Positions 10,053-19,310 of a stretch of 64,000 nt of DNA are shown one piece after another; position 1 is the stretch's first letter; every line of letters starts with the position of its first letter. Made by a program: the position numbers and the translations under genes. A model generated the notes under the pieces. The model was not told the DNA's origin. It ran no database searches and saw only the letters and a list, made by a program, of their open reading frames with translations. Source of the stretch: Promethearchaeota archaeon (lineage in GTDB: Archaea; Asgardarchaeota; Lokiarchaeia; Sigyniarchaeales; SOKP01). The stretch spans positions 1-64,000 of the forward strand of contig JAHLWP010000013.1 in assembly GCA_019057865.1 (NCBI GenBank), given 5' to 3'.

Positions 10053-10201
10053 TAAAATAAAAAAAAGATAATTAGGGAATAATATTGAACTTATTAATTC
10101 GAAGAAGTAGCTGTATATATCATATAAAAACTTATTTGATTTACATAGGATATTTTATTCAATATTATTTGCATAATTAATATTTTTTAGAGGTAATATG
10201 A

Positions 10202-11020
10202 ATGAATAGTGAATATCCATTAGTCACCGTATTTACTCCTAATTATAATAATTCAAAATATATATCAGAAACAATTGAAAGTATACTTAATCAAAGCTAC
10301 TCAAATTTTGAATATATTATAATTGATGATTGCTCAACAGATGATAGTTGGAAAATCATCACAAAATATGCTAAAGAAGATAAAAGAATTAAACCATATA
10401 GAAATAAAAAAAATCTAGGCATTGTAAAAACCCGTAATAGAGGCTTTCTGTTAAGTTCACCAGAAGCAAAATATTTTGCAATAATTGATAGTGACGATGT
10501 TGCTATAGAAAATAGAATAAAAATTCAAGTAGATTTTTTAGAACAAAATCCTGATTATGGTTTAGTTGGAAGTGACACCCTTATAATAAATGAAAATTCT
10601 CAAATTATAGGTTATCGAAAATTCCCCAGCACCAATAAAAGTATTAAAAAAATAATAACAAGATATAATCCATTTGCTCAATCTAGTATTGTTATAAGAA
10701 AAAGTGTAATTAAAGAAGTTGGAGTTTATGATATAAATTGGGACGTTTGTCAAGATTATGATTATTGGTTAAGAGTAGGAATTAGATGGAAACTTGCAAA
10801 TATCAACAAACCACTTATTAAATATAGATTGAGTACTACACAAATTAAAATTAGGAAATTAAAAAGAACAATATATAATACCTATAGAATACAGGAAAAA
10901 GCGATAAAGAATTATGGATATAAAGACAATTTATATAACAGGCTTATAAGGATTATATTGAGATGTCTTTTAATTTATCCTAAATTAGCTTATTATTTAT
11001 ATACTAAAATTATATATTAA
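10202..11020 (+). CDS. Family 2 glycosyltransferase, paralog of the preceding gene
   Basis: A 272-residue GT-A enzyme with FTPNYNNSKYI, IIIDDCSTDDSW, AIIDSDDVAIENR and VCQDYDYWLRVG. It matches the GT2 part of the gene at 8991 almost end to end (for example KNLGI-K-TRN-GF and INKPL-KYR-S in both) and shows the ordinary short helical C-terminus that the other copy has lost. AGAGGT lies about eight bases before the ATG, one of the clearer Shine-Dalgarno sites in this locus. The pair probably arose by duplication and may add two sugars in sequence or have diverged in specificity. Confidence 0.9.
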   Translation: MNSEYPLVTVFTPNYNNSKYISETIESILNQSYSNFEYIIIDDCSTDDSWKIITKYAKEDKRIKPYRNKKNLGIVKTRNRGFLLSSPEAKYFAIIDSDDVAIENRIKIQVDFLEQNPDYGLVGSDTLIINENSQIIGYRKFPSTNKSIKKIITRYNPFAQSSIVIRKSVIKEVGVYDINWDVCQDYDYWLRVGIRWKLANINKPLIKYRLSTTQIKIRKLKRTIYNTYRIQEKAIKNYGYKDNLYNRLIRIILRCLLIYPKLAYYLYTKIIY

Positions 11021-11190
11021 AATTATTTTAATTTGAAAGAATGTATTAAGTTATAGTGGAAGTATTTCTTAATTTTAGTTGATTTGATTTAGAATTAATA
11101 TTATATTAATCTTCATAATTTTTTTTTAATCTCTTAAAATATATAAGATTGTTGTTATAAACTTTTAAAATAATCTTTTAATATTTTTTG

Positions 11191-12360
11191 TTTATTGAAA
11201 AAATTTTAAATGCTTAACTCTTTTGTAAATACTATTTAATAAATTTTTTGGAAGTAACCGATTTAGATCCAAGTTGAATTTCTTTAAAGTATAAAATAAA
11301 ATACAAAAAGAAACTGATTTTAAAATTCTAGCAAGTTTCACATAGGAAGTACCCTCTTCTCGAGAATTTAAAGAAATAGGGATTTCTTTTATCCTTAAAT
11401 TTTTATAGGCTGCTCTAAATAATAATACTGTAGTAAAACCCATTCCAGTACATTTTATATTTTTAAATATGTTAACAGTTTCTTTTCTAAATGCTCTAAA
11501 TCCTGCTTGATTATTTCTAATTTTTTGACGAAATAATAACCATAAGCATAAATTAATAAAATACTCTCCTACACGAGCATAAAGAGCTAATTTATAGCTA
11601 GAACTGCCTAAATATCTTGATCCAACGACTATATCTGCTTGATCATTGAAGAATAATTTAATTATGTTAGAAATTTCTTCAGGATTATGTTGACAATCAG
11701 AATCTATTGTTACAATTATATCGCCAGTAGCATATTTAAATGTATTCAATAATACAAAACGATACCAATTGTATTGATGGATTTCACATATTTATTGAAA
11801 AAATTTTAAATGCTTAACTCTTTTGTAAACGCATTTTAATGAATTTTTTGGCAATAAACGATTAGCATCTAAGTTGAATTTCTTCATACTATAAAATAAA
11901 ATACAAAAAGAAACTGATTTTAAAATTCTAATTAGGTTCACATAGGATATTCCCGCTTCTCGAGAATTTAAAAAAATAGGAATTTCTATGATCTTCAAGT
12001 TTCTATGAGCTGCTTTAAACAATAGTTCCGTAGTAAAACCCATTCCAGTACATTTTATATTTTTAAATATTTTAACTGTTTTTTTTCTAAATGCTCTAAA
12101 TCCTGCTTGATTATTTCTAATTTTTTGACGATATAAAAACCATAAGCATAAGTTAATAAAATATTCCCCTACACGAGCATAAAGAGGTACTTTATAGGTA
12201 GAGCTACCTAAATATCTCGATCCAACAACAAAATCAGCTTGTTCATTAATAATTGGTTTAATTAAGTTAGGAATTTCTTCAGGATTATGTTGCCCATCAG
12301 AATCCATTGTTACTATTATATCCCCGGTGGCATGTTTAAACCCTGTTAGTATTGATGCTC
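11191..12360. repeat. Direct repeat with 600-base offset (GT2 tandem duplication)
   Basis: Bases 11,191 to about 11,745 repeat at 11,791 to about 12,345 with no net insertion or deletion. The repeats begin at TTTATTGAAAAAATTTTAAA, which holds the end of both coding frames. They diverge near 11,745/12,345, where the shorter copy loses the start of the gene. Confidence 0.85.
11192..11791 (-). pseudogene. Truncated tandem copy of the neighbouring DPM-like GT2
   Basis: The frame repeats the C-terminal two thirds of the gene at 11,792-12,661 at a constant offset of 600 bases. It keeps the ATGDIIVTIDSDCQHNPEEI block and everything after it, but lacks the first 85 residues or so that hold the nucleotide-binding VVDDGSTD motif. 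The Gly of the DSDGQH metal site is Cys here. Its only standard start is a TTG at 11749. The frame runs without a break from just after the TAA of the full-length gene, so the two form one reading frame interrupted by a single stop. Most differences are conservative, suggesting it was under selection for some time or is recent. On its own it cannot bind a sugar nucleotide normally. Confidence 0.75.
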
Positions 12361-12661
12361 CATAGCCTAGATTTTTTTCATGTTGAATTATTTTAATATC
12401 CTTATCTTTTATTTCTTCGATTTTCTTCACACTTTTATCAGTAGAACCATCATCAACTACAATAATCTCGTAGGAACTGTGATCTGGTATCCTTTCAATT
12501 ACATTTTTAATGGAATGCTCTTCATTATATAGCGGGATAACAACCGAGATTAAGGGTGAATCTTTTATATAAGAATTTTTGATTCTACTTGATGATTCGG
12601 TTGAGTAATCCTTGTCTATGTTAGAATCATCAACATCCGGAGTAATCTGTCTAATGCTCAT
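11792..12661 (-). CDS. DPM1-like family 2 glycosyltransferase (polyprenyl-phosphate sugar synthase type)
   Basis: A 289-residue GT2 of the dolichyl-phosphate mannose/glucose synthase type. It has SVVIPLYNEEHSI, IIVVDDGSTDKS, GYGASILTGFKHATGD and MDSDGQHNPEEI (the DxD). NNQAGFRAFRK and CTGMGFTTELL are typical of this subgroup. It would charge a polyprenyl or dolichyl phosphate with a sugar at the cytoplasmic face, making the lipid-linked donor for GT-C enzymes. No C-terminal membrane helices are present, as in soluble DPM1. The first 35 residues are a polar extension before the catalytic fold. Two large candidate GT-C proteins are encoded nearby, a sensible functional pairing. Confidence 0.88.
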   Translation of the reverse strand: MSIRQITPDVDDSNIDKDYSTESSSRIKNSYIKDSPLISVVIPLYNEEHSIKNVIERIPDHSSYEIIVVDDGSTDKSVKKIEEIKDKDIKIIQHEKNLGYGASILTGFKHATGDIIVTMDSDGQHNPEEIPNLIKPIINEQADFVVGSRYLGSSTYKVPLYARVGEYFINLCLWFLYRQKIRNNQAGFRAFRKKTVKIFKNIKCTGMGFTTELLFKAAHRNLKIIEIPIFLNSREAGISYVNLIRILKSVSFCILFYSMKKFNLDANRLLPKNSLKCVYKRVKHLKFFQ

Positions 12662-13034
12662 TTTATAGGTTTGCCTAACGGTTTATCAATTAAAATAGAT
12701 CTAAGTTTGATTAATATATCTTATGCAAGTTTTGTCTTTTTTCTTACATATTGTAATCTCTTTTGTATAATATAAATGTTTCTATAAATGTCTCTATTAG
12801 TATCTCTATATAGTCTCTTTGTGATGATAAATTTGTATAAATTAAAAAAAGGTTTAATTAGAATGAGATCTAATTAAAGGAGATGCTAAAATAAGATAAT
12901 TATAATAATTGATTAATTAAATCAAAAATTTTGAAGTAATTATGCTTAGAATCCATAATATCTGTTAAAAAATCTTATAAAATCTTTGAATCATTAGTTA
13001 GATTTTAATAAGTATTTGTATTTGATTTTATTCT
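12662..13034. other. Intergenic region
   Basis: About 370 bases between divergent genes. It contains a short run of imperfect repeats of the type TCTCTAT/TCTATA near 12,750-12,825 and AT-rich DNA that must hold two promoters. No coding frame or RNA gene was seen. Confidence 0.35.
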
Positions 13035-14978
13035 ATGACATTAATCTTATCACTTCTTAAGACATACCTCATTTTCATAATTTTTTCTTTAATTATTTCT
13101 CTATTTGGAGGTATTTTTATTTATATTTTCCAAAAACATAGTAAGAAGAAATGGAATTTATCTTTACTTGAGTATGGTTTTATTTCTTACGCTGTGGGGT
13201 TATTATTATATATCTTGATCACATATATCCTTAGTTGGTTCAAGTTTTTTAATTTTTACACTGCTTTTTTGCCATTTTTAATAATTTCTTTAATATTTTT
13301 ATTATATTTGTTTAAAAAGAGGAATATTCGAGATGCTTTACCTCGAATTAGAAATTATTTAACTTTGAACTATAAAGAGATTGTTATAAACATCTTAATT
13401 TTAACAGTTATTTTTTTATTTCAATTTTTAACTCTTTGGCCGAAAATCTCAAAAACTTCAGCACTTTTATCCAGAGATTCTTATTATTGGACTAGACAAA
13501 TACTATATCTTAATGAAAATGGGATTGTGAATTATTCTGAGCATGGTTCTTTATATCCATGGGGTTTTATTTTGTTCTGTGGAGGAAATTTATTAATCTC
13601 AAATGATTTTACTACGATCTATTATTTTATGAAATTAGCTTGTTTTCCTTTTTTAAATTTCTATATTTTAGTTATGTTTTCAATTTCTAAGAGAATTTTT
13701 AAGAAAAAATTTTTAATTTTTTTTTGTTTGATTTCAATTTTGAGCCAAATGTTCTTTATGTATAGAACATTGATGTTTCTATCATCATCTATTGCTGTTT
13801 TGTTGATTTTAATTTCATTGATAATACTTTTAACTGAAACTCCAAATTATATTTTATGTTTTATTATACCTGCAACATTTTTATTCAATCCTGTATATGC
13901 TTTTTATTTTATTTTAGCATTATCAGTTTTTTATATTATAAAATTAATAAATTTGGATAGAAATAGGATTTTGATTTATAAAGAAATTATTACAATTATA
14001 TCATTATCGATAATTTTAGTTATTCCATATATAGTTAGTGCTTTCTTTTTTTATGGTAAAGATCTAATTAGTCTCATTGATTATTTTTGTCGCTTTTTCG
14101 AGATAAAAAATTTTAGCCATACTAATACTATAATTGAAATCCCGTCGAATTTTCAGTCAAAATTGTTTTTATTAAATTTATTTAACATTGAATTATATGA
14201 AATTCAATTTCTACTCTATATTGGATTCATTTTTCTTTTACCAATTTGGAGTTTCTTTTTAAAATTTAAAACTCAAGATGATAGACGTAAAGATTTTATT
14301 ATATTTTTAAAAATAGGATTTATTTTGACAATTTTAATCTTACTTACGCCTTTTTTTTTTAGTACGATTAGATTTTTTAAGATTTATTTTATAAGAATAT
14401 TTGAAGCATTTATTCCTTTTATGATACTTCTTTCAGGATTTTTTTTTGAACAAGTATTATCTAAATCTGAAAAATTATGGTATAATACTAAGCTTAAATT
14501 CAGAAAAGTTAAAAGTTGGACTGAAAAAAATAAATTCAATAAAAATGTATTGAATCTTCCTTCACTTTCAATAATTTTAATGCTTGTATTTTCTCTTTTT
14601 GCGTATAATTATTCCAGAATTCATACAGTTACTAATTATTATTATGATGACTCTTTAGTTAAATGTTGTTTTTATATTAATGAAAATATTGAAGAAAACA
14701 CAGATATAGCAGTTTACGATCTTAATGAATCATCTATCCATTCTAGTGCAATTTATTACTTATTATACCGTTATGATTTAATCTATTATCGATTTAATGG
14801 AAATGTAACCTTAAATGAATTTTGGGCGTTTCTACAAGCAAATACAATTGAAAATTTAATTATAAACTTGTCATATTACACTCAGGATTTCATTGATGAT
14901 TTTTCTTCTAATAGCTCTTTTAACACATTAGTAGGGGGATTAACAAACGGAGAATTCTCTTTATATCAGATATTATAG
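13035..14978 (+). CDS. Multi-pass membrane protein, probable GT-C type glycosyltransferase
   Basis: A 647-residue protein of about a dozen hydrophobic helices with a soluble C-terminal tail of about 110 residues. After the fourth or fifth helix the loop LSRDSYYWTRQILYL places Asp next to aromatics, as in the first external loop of GT-C enzymes. Farther along, GSLYPWGFILFCGG resembles the conserved Tyr-Pro-x-Gly element of this group. The C-terminal tail (ENTDIAVYDLN, then NTIENLIINLS) is like that of other archaeal members. It would transfer a lipid-linked sugar outside the membrane. The DPM-like GT2 genes on both sides could make its donor. The assignment is by topology and short motifs, so a polymerase or flippase-related role is possible. 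Confidence 0.6.
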   Translation: MTLILSLLKTYLIFIIFSLIISLFGGIFIYIFQKHSKKKWNLSLLEYGFISYAVGLLLYILITYILSWFKFFNFYTAFLPFLIISLIFLLYLFKKRNIRDALPRIRNYLTLNYKEIVINILILTVIFLFQFLTLWPKISKTSALLSRDSYYWTRQILYLNENGIVNYSEHGSLYPWGFILFCGGNLLISNDFTTIYYFMKLACFPFLNFYILVMFSISKRIFKKKFLIFFCLISILSQMFFMYRTLMFLSSSIAVLLILISLIILLTETPNYILCFIIPATFLFNPVYAFYFILALSVFYIIKLINLDRNRILIYKEIITIISLSIILVIPYIVSAFFFYGKDLISLIDYFCRFFEIKNFSHTNTIIEIPSNFQSKLFLLNLFNIELYEIQFLLYIGFIFLLPIWSFFLKFKTQDDRRKDFIIFLKIGFILTILILLTPFFFSTIRFFKIYFIRIFEAFIPFMILLSGFFFEQVLSKSEKLWYNTKLKFRKVKSWTEKNKFNKNVLNLPSLSIILMLVFSLFAYNYSRIHTVTNYYYDDSLVKCCFYINENIEENTDIAVYDLNESSIHSSAIYYLLYRYDLIYYRFNGNVTLNEFWAFLQANTIENLIINLSYYTQDFIDDFSSNSSFNTLVGGLTNGEFSLYQIL

Positions 14979-15029
14979 ATTTTAAATTCAATAAAGAGGT
15001 TAAAAGAGAAGTGTGAATTCAAATTTATT

Positions 15030-15866
15030 TTAAGTTTTTAAAATATATATTCTTATTCTATCTCTAAACTTTTTACTAAATATTCTGTGAGTAATTCCTT
15101 TTATTCTTGGAAATATATAGTATTTTATAAAGAGTAAGATTATTTTTGAGAAGTAGTTTCTCATTTTGATAAAGGATTTACCATGATCCCTTTGTTTAAC
15201 TACAATTGGAATTTCTTTATAATTATAATAGGGAATAATTTTAAAAAGCATTTCTTGCGATATTGAATACTCGGATTCAAGTTCTAAATTATCTAATACT
15301 TTTGATGTTAATGCCCGATATCCATTTGTAGGATCCATTACTTTTTTATGAAGGAATACCATGTAAAAAGCAGTCATAATTTTTAAACAGAGCTTCTTAT
15401 AGGTTTCCATCTCATAATAATACTTAAATCGATTTCCAACAACAAAATCTATATTATCTTCTATTATAGGTTTTATAAAATCTTTAATATATTTAGGATT
15501 GTGTTGACCGTCGGCATCAAGTAAAATTACTATCTCTAATTTTCCATTTTTACAATAATCTAGTCCTGTTCTAACTGCAGCACCATATCCTCTATTTTGA
15601 GAATGTTTGATAAGACAAATGTTATAACGACTGGCAATTTCACAAGTTTTATCAGCAGATCCATCATCTACTACTATTACTTCAAACTTATCAGATATAT
15701 TAGTGGGAATTTGTGCAAGTGTATTTCCGATATTTAACTCTTCATTATATGCCGGTATCACAACACCTATTTTCAAATCTGGATAAAGGTAATTTTTATT
15801 TTGGGGTTCTTTTTTCAATTTTTTTGAGGTATAATTCAATTTCTCGGAAGTTGTTGATATTTTCAA
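15030..15866 (-). CDS. DPM1-like family 2 glycosyltransferase
   Basis: A 278-residue GT2 related to dolichyl-phosphate sugar synthases: IGVVIPAYNEELNI, VIVVDDGSADKT, NRGYGAAVRTGLDYC, LLDADGQHNPKYI (DxD) and DPTNGYRALTSK. It belongs to the same broad group as the gene at 11,792 but is clearly a different enzyme, with low identity outside the motifs. The first 30 residues are a lysine-rich leader ahead of the catalytic fold. The probable role is charging a polyprenyl phosphate with a hexose for the membrane-bound transferase just upstream, with which it is convergent (52 bases apart). Confidence 0.88.
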   Translation of the reverse strand: MKISTTSEKLNYTSKKLKKEPQNKNYLYPDLKIGVVIPAYNEELNIGNTLAQIPTNISDKFEVIVVDDGSADKTCEIASRYNICLIKHSQNRGYGAAVRTGLDYCKNGKLEIVILLDADGQHNPKYIKDFIKPIIEDNIDFVVGNRFKYYYEMETYKKLCLKIMTAFYMVFLHKKVMDPTNGYRALTSKVLDNLELESEYSISQEMLFKIIPYYNYKEIPIVVKQRDHGKSFIKMRNYFSKIILLFIKYYIFPRIKGITHRIFSKKFRDRIRIYILKT

Positions 15867-16114
15867 TATTTAAACCCCATCTTATATTAAAAGTGGTCGT
15901 AATATTTGCTATTATTGAAATTTAAAATAAATTTTGATATATGTTGTAATATTCTGTAATATAAAAAATAAATTTATTTTATTAATTAAATATTTATTTA
16001 ATCCCATTATTTGTCGTATATTATTTCCTTTAATATTCTTGATTAAAGGAGCTGTTCTTTATGATTATTATATTTAATTGAATCAAAATAATAATTATTT
16101 TTGAATTAACTATT
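15867..16114. other. AT-rich spacer before the IS relic
   Basis: Together with the IS relic that follows, this is part of a stretch of about 780 bases without an intact gene. It is strongly AT-rich and contains nothing recognisable beyond the presumed promoter of the minus-strand GT2. Confidence 0.35.
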
Positions 16115-16596
16115 CTATTTATAACGACATAAATAATTTCTTATGCTCTAAGCGTCTTTTTTTGAATATCACCTGGATATCACACTCTTAAATAAGGCTT
16201 TTTTTTGCTCTTAGATTCATGGAAAAACTTCAAATAACAAGGAGTTCGCCTAACCACGATGAGTTGGTCGAGTTCTACAAGAAAGAGAAAAATTCTAAGC
16301 TGAAAGAACGATATCATGCTCTTTTTTTAATGCATGAGTTCATGAACTGCACGATAGTTGCAGAACTAATAAGGATAAGCTCGAGCTTCTCTTTCTACCC
16401 CCATATTCCCCCAATTTAAATCCGATGGAGTGGTTTTGGAAGTTTTAACGCAAACAGGTCACGCATAACACTTTTTTTGACACGTTTAAGAAATTTCAGC
16501 GTGCTCTCATAAAATTTATAAGAAAATTTAAATTACCATCAATAGAAATTAAAACTCGCTGCAGTTTTGCGAAATTAATTCCGTCGTTATAAATAG
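16115..16596 (+). mobile_element. IS630-family element relic with terminal inverted repeats
   Basis: A deleted insertion sequence of about 480 bases. The left end CTATTTATAACGAC (16,115-16,128) is the exact reverse complement of GTCGTTATAAATAG at 16,583-16,596. Between them lies a broken transposase whose last codons fall inside the right repeat, as in IS630 elements. A full IS630 is about twice this length, so the middle has been lost. It can no longer move by itself. Confidence 0.75.
16219..16592 (+). pseudogene. IS630-family transposase, internally deleted and frameshifted
   Basis: The first 50 residues, from the ATG at 16,219 (MEKLQITRSSPNHDELVEF, then KERYHALFLMHEFMNC), look like the N-terminal helix-turn-helix region of IS630 transposases. 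The frame then fails. In another frame, from about 16,380, the sequence reads LLFLPPYSPNLNPMEWFWKF, the hallmark end of the DDE domain including its catalytic Glu. A TAA follows at once, and then RKQVTHNTFFDTFKKFQRAL continues to a final stop at 16,592. The central domain with the two catalytic Asp residues is missing. It is therefore a dead gene with a large deletion, at least one frameshift and one in-frame stop. Confidence 0.8.
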
Positions 16597-16650
16597 TTGA
16601 GAATGAGTCTTTTATTCCTCCACGGATAAAACGGTTATTTTTAAAGTTTC

Positions 16651-17802
16651 TTAGCCAGGATTCATTCTCTTTTTTTTTAATTTTTTAACTATCAAAAAGC
16701 TAATTATTATAAATGCCAGACAACTTAAACCTAAAGATAACCCCAGGATTACTCTGCCTATAAAAATTTGTGGTGTTGGTGTATTTGTGGCATGAAATGG
16801 TAATTCTGAAGGATAAGGGTCATACGATTTTGCAGAACCATCAATATTATATGAACCAAAGCCCCACCAATCCGACCAATAATTTCCTTCTTGTAAAGAT
16901 TCATTATACCAAACATTGTTTAAACCATCGTCTTTCGCCTGGCTTTTGCCTTCAAGATGATTGTTTACAAAAGAATTATGAAATATGGTATTATCATTAC
17001 TATCTATTAGTAAACCATACCATTTGGTACCCTCTATCAGATTATGTATAATTGAGCAAAAGTCTGGATAATATGGGCCAAGAAAACTTGACAATAGAAT
17101 ACCAAAATTATTATTTACGATTAAATTGTCTTTTATTAAAAAATACCCTCCTGAATTTGTTAAATAAATCACTTCATAATTGTTGGTAATATTATTTTCA
17201 AGAATTCGTGAATATGGTGATCTATATTCAACTCTGATACAACATATATTATTGAATAATGTATTATTTGCTACTAACGCATGAGGAGAATCATTGAAAT
17301 GTATAGCATAATAACAATTATAAATTATATTCTTTAAGATCTTAATATAAGGTGATTTACCAACGAATATGCCAAAATAATTGTCTGAACTGCAAGTATT
17401 ATTTTTTATTGTAATAGTATTTTCAGTTGTATTATAAATTTCTATTGCTCGATAATGAGCATAAATATAACAATTTTGGATTAAGACATATTTGGTGGTA
17501 TTTTCTAAATAAATACCATAATCTTTTTCGGTTGATATTAAAAGATTTTCTATATGGTAAGGGTCGTTTTCACTTCCTGAACCTGGGAAACTATAATTAA
17601 TCAAATCTTGGTCTGAATTTATATAAATAACGCAATTATCAGAATCTAGCGAATTTAACGTATTTAAATTAATATCTTTTAAGTTATTTAGAATAACATA
17701 CTCTTTTGATTGAATAAAACCTTCAGAATTGGCAAAACACAATATAAAAAAGAATAAACCTACAATCAGTAAATGTGATTTAAATTTTTGAATTTGAATC
17801 AA
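16651..17802 (-). CDS. Membrane-anchored right-handed beta-helix protein (NosD-like repeats)
   Basis: A 383-residue exported protein. Residues 10-27 form a hydrophobic signal sequence, and residues 346-370 form a single membrane helix followed by KKLKKKR, so most of the protein sits outside the cell. In between are repeated short units of the parallel beta-helix type, such as YVLIQNCYIYAHYRAIEIYN, TITIKNNTCSSDNYFGIFVG and YFLIKDNLIVNNNFGILLSS. GSENDPYHIENLLIS and EGNYWSDWWG are typical of the archaeal NosD/PF13229-like group. Such proteins often bind or cleave polysaccharides, which suits this locus, but no catalytic residues are evident. The start is taken as a TTG at 17,802. There is no ATG nearby and the signal peptide begins right after it. 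Confidence 0.75.
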   Translation of the reverse strand: MIQIQKFKSHLLIVGLFFFILCFANSEGFIQSKEYVILNNLKDINLNTLNSLDSDNCVIYINSDQDLINYSFPGSGSENDPYHIENLLISTEKDYGIYLENTTKYVLIQNCYIYAHYRAIEIYNTTENTITIKNNTCSSDNYFGIFVGKSPYIKILKNIIYNCYYAIHFNDSPHALVANNTLFNNICCIRVEYRSPYSRILENNITNNYEVIYLTNSGGYFLIKDNLIVNNNFGILLSSFLGPYYPDFCSIIHNLIEGTKWYGLLIDSNDNTIFHNSFVNNHLEGKSQAKDDGLNNVWYNESLQEGNYWSDWWGFGSYNIDGSAKSYDPYPSELPFHATNTPTPQIFIGRVILGLSLGLSCLAFIIISFLIVKKLKKKRMNPG

Positions 17803-17960
17803 TTCTTTAAAAGGATAGTATTAAAGAATTTATAACAAATTCAATATTTAAAAGTTTCTCTAAAAGCTTCAAATTTTTATGTGAACTATAAATAGATTTA
17901 CAATAATTTACTTAAGAAAAATAATATAGGAGGAAAAAACTTAAAGCATGAGAAAAGAAT

Positions 17961-17978
17961 TATGTCGTTATAAATAAT
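17961..17978. repeat. Solo copy of the IS630-type terminal repeat
   Basis: The plus strand reads TATGTCGTTATAAATAAT here. Its core ATGTCGTTATAAAT is the exact reverse complement of ATTTATAACGACAT at the left end of the IS relic (16,117-16,130). No transposase is adjacent. It may be the far end of a second, mostly lost copy, or the original outer end of an element that once spanned the beta-helix gene. Confidence 0.5.
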
Positions 17979-18027
17979 ATTTGTAGAAAAAAGTAAATTA
18001 AAAATTTCATAATTCTTTCCCTTATTT

Positions 18028-19182
18028 ATGGGTAAACAAATTAAAAGAATTTGTTATGTTAATCCCGGTATTAATGTTAAAAGACCAATTTCTTTTCTTA
18101 TGAATAAATTAAAGAATGAAAGATATATCGTTACTGTTTTATTACCAAAGAAGAAATATGAAATAAAAAGAGAGGATACAAGATATTATGATGATTTTAA
18201 AGGGATAAATCTATTAACATACCCCATTTGGACTAAATCTTCAGGATTTATTTGGCCAATTCCAATCAATTTAGATTTTTTTAGACGATGTTGGAAAGTT
18301 TTAAGAGAAAATGATATAATTCATATTTGGACTGCTTTTTATCCTAATACATTTATAACTTGTTTGTTAAAATTATTATTTTTTAAGAAAAAAACTCTAA
18401 TTCTAACAATGGATACCTTTCCAGCTTACTCCTTTAAAGTATCTTCAATTTTAGATATTTTATTCAAATTGTATTTTAAAACAATAGGTAAAATTCCCTT
18501 TTACGCATCTAATTACATAACAATCTATGGAAAATCATTTTTTAAATATGCTAGAAAAATAGGAATTCCTAAAAGAAAAATAGTTATTACACCTACTGGT
18601 ATTGAATTATCACCTAAAGCCCCCGATAGAAATATAAGGAAATTATTTAACATTAGTTCAAATAAGAAAATAGTATTATTTGTTGGACTTCATAATAAAA
18701 GGAAAGGAACTGATTTAATAATAAAAACCGCTAGATTATTAAAAGATGAGAATATTATATTTTTATTGGTAGGTGACGGTCCGGAAAGGATTAAATCAAT
18801 AAAAGAAGTATCTAAAATTGGATTGAATGAAAAAGTATTATTTTTAGGAACTAGACTTGATTTATATAATTTTTATAATCAATCAGATGTGTTTTTTCTT
18901 CCAAGTAGAGGTGAAGGTTTGGCAGGTGTTTTAATGGAAGCAATGATTTATCAAGTTCCAATAGTAACTAGCAATATTCCGGGAACAAGAGATTTAGTTA
19001 ATCATTTAGAAAATGGATTATTATGTGAAACGGAAAATTATAGATGTTATGCAGAATCAATAAAAAGAATTCTACAAGATGATAAACTATCAAATAGATT
19101 TAAAATAAATGGTTTGAATAAGATGAGAACTAAATTTTTATGGGAAAATAATATAAAAAAATATGAGCTTTTATATCTATAA
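18028..19182 (+). CDS. Family 4 glycosyltransferase
   Basis: A 384-residue GT-B retaining glycosyltransferase. The N-terminal half reads RICYVNPGINVKRPISFLMN, without the usual Gly-Gly acceptor-loop motif but with the expected order of strands. The donor half is complete: VLFVGLHNKRKGTDLI, FLLVGDGPERIKS, LFLGTRLDLYNFYNQSD, FFLPSRGEGLAGVLMEAM (the E-x7-E region) and SNIPGTRDLVNHLENG. It is the first of a run of plus-strand genes reaching 22,858 that includes an epimerase and two further GT4 enzymes, probably acting on one repeat unit. Donor unknown. Confidence 0.92.
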   Translation: MGKQIKRICYVNPGINVKRPISFLMNKLKNERYIVTVLLPKKKYEIKREDTRYYDDFKGINLLTYPIWTKSSGFIWPIPINLDFFRRCWKVLRENDIIHIWTAFYPNTFITCLLKLLFFKKKTLILTMDTFPAYSFKVSSILDILFKLYFKTIGKIPFYASNYITIYGKSFFKYARKIGIPKRKIVITPTGIELSPKAPDRNIRKLFNISSNKKIVLFVGLHNKRKGTDLIIKTARLLKDENIIFLLVGDGPERIKSIKEVSKIGLNEKVLFLGTRLDLYNFYNQSDVFFLPSRGEGLAGVLMEAMIYQVPIVTSNIPGTRDLVNHLENGLLCETENYRCYAESIKRILQDDKLSNRFKINGLNKMRTKFLWENNIKKYELLYL

Positions 19183-19310
19183 TTTAAGAATTTAAAGATA
19201 AAATTATTGAATTTTTTTAAAAATAAAGTGAACAGATAAAGAAGAAAATTTTTCTGAAAAGTTTAATTTGATAAATTATATTTTTTCATATTAAAAAATC
19301 TAGAACCATT

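Noticed and set aside
16770..17051. 93-codon plus-strand frame
   Set aside because: It is antisense to the beta-helix protein, whose signal peptide, repeats and membrane anchor are convincing.
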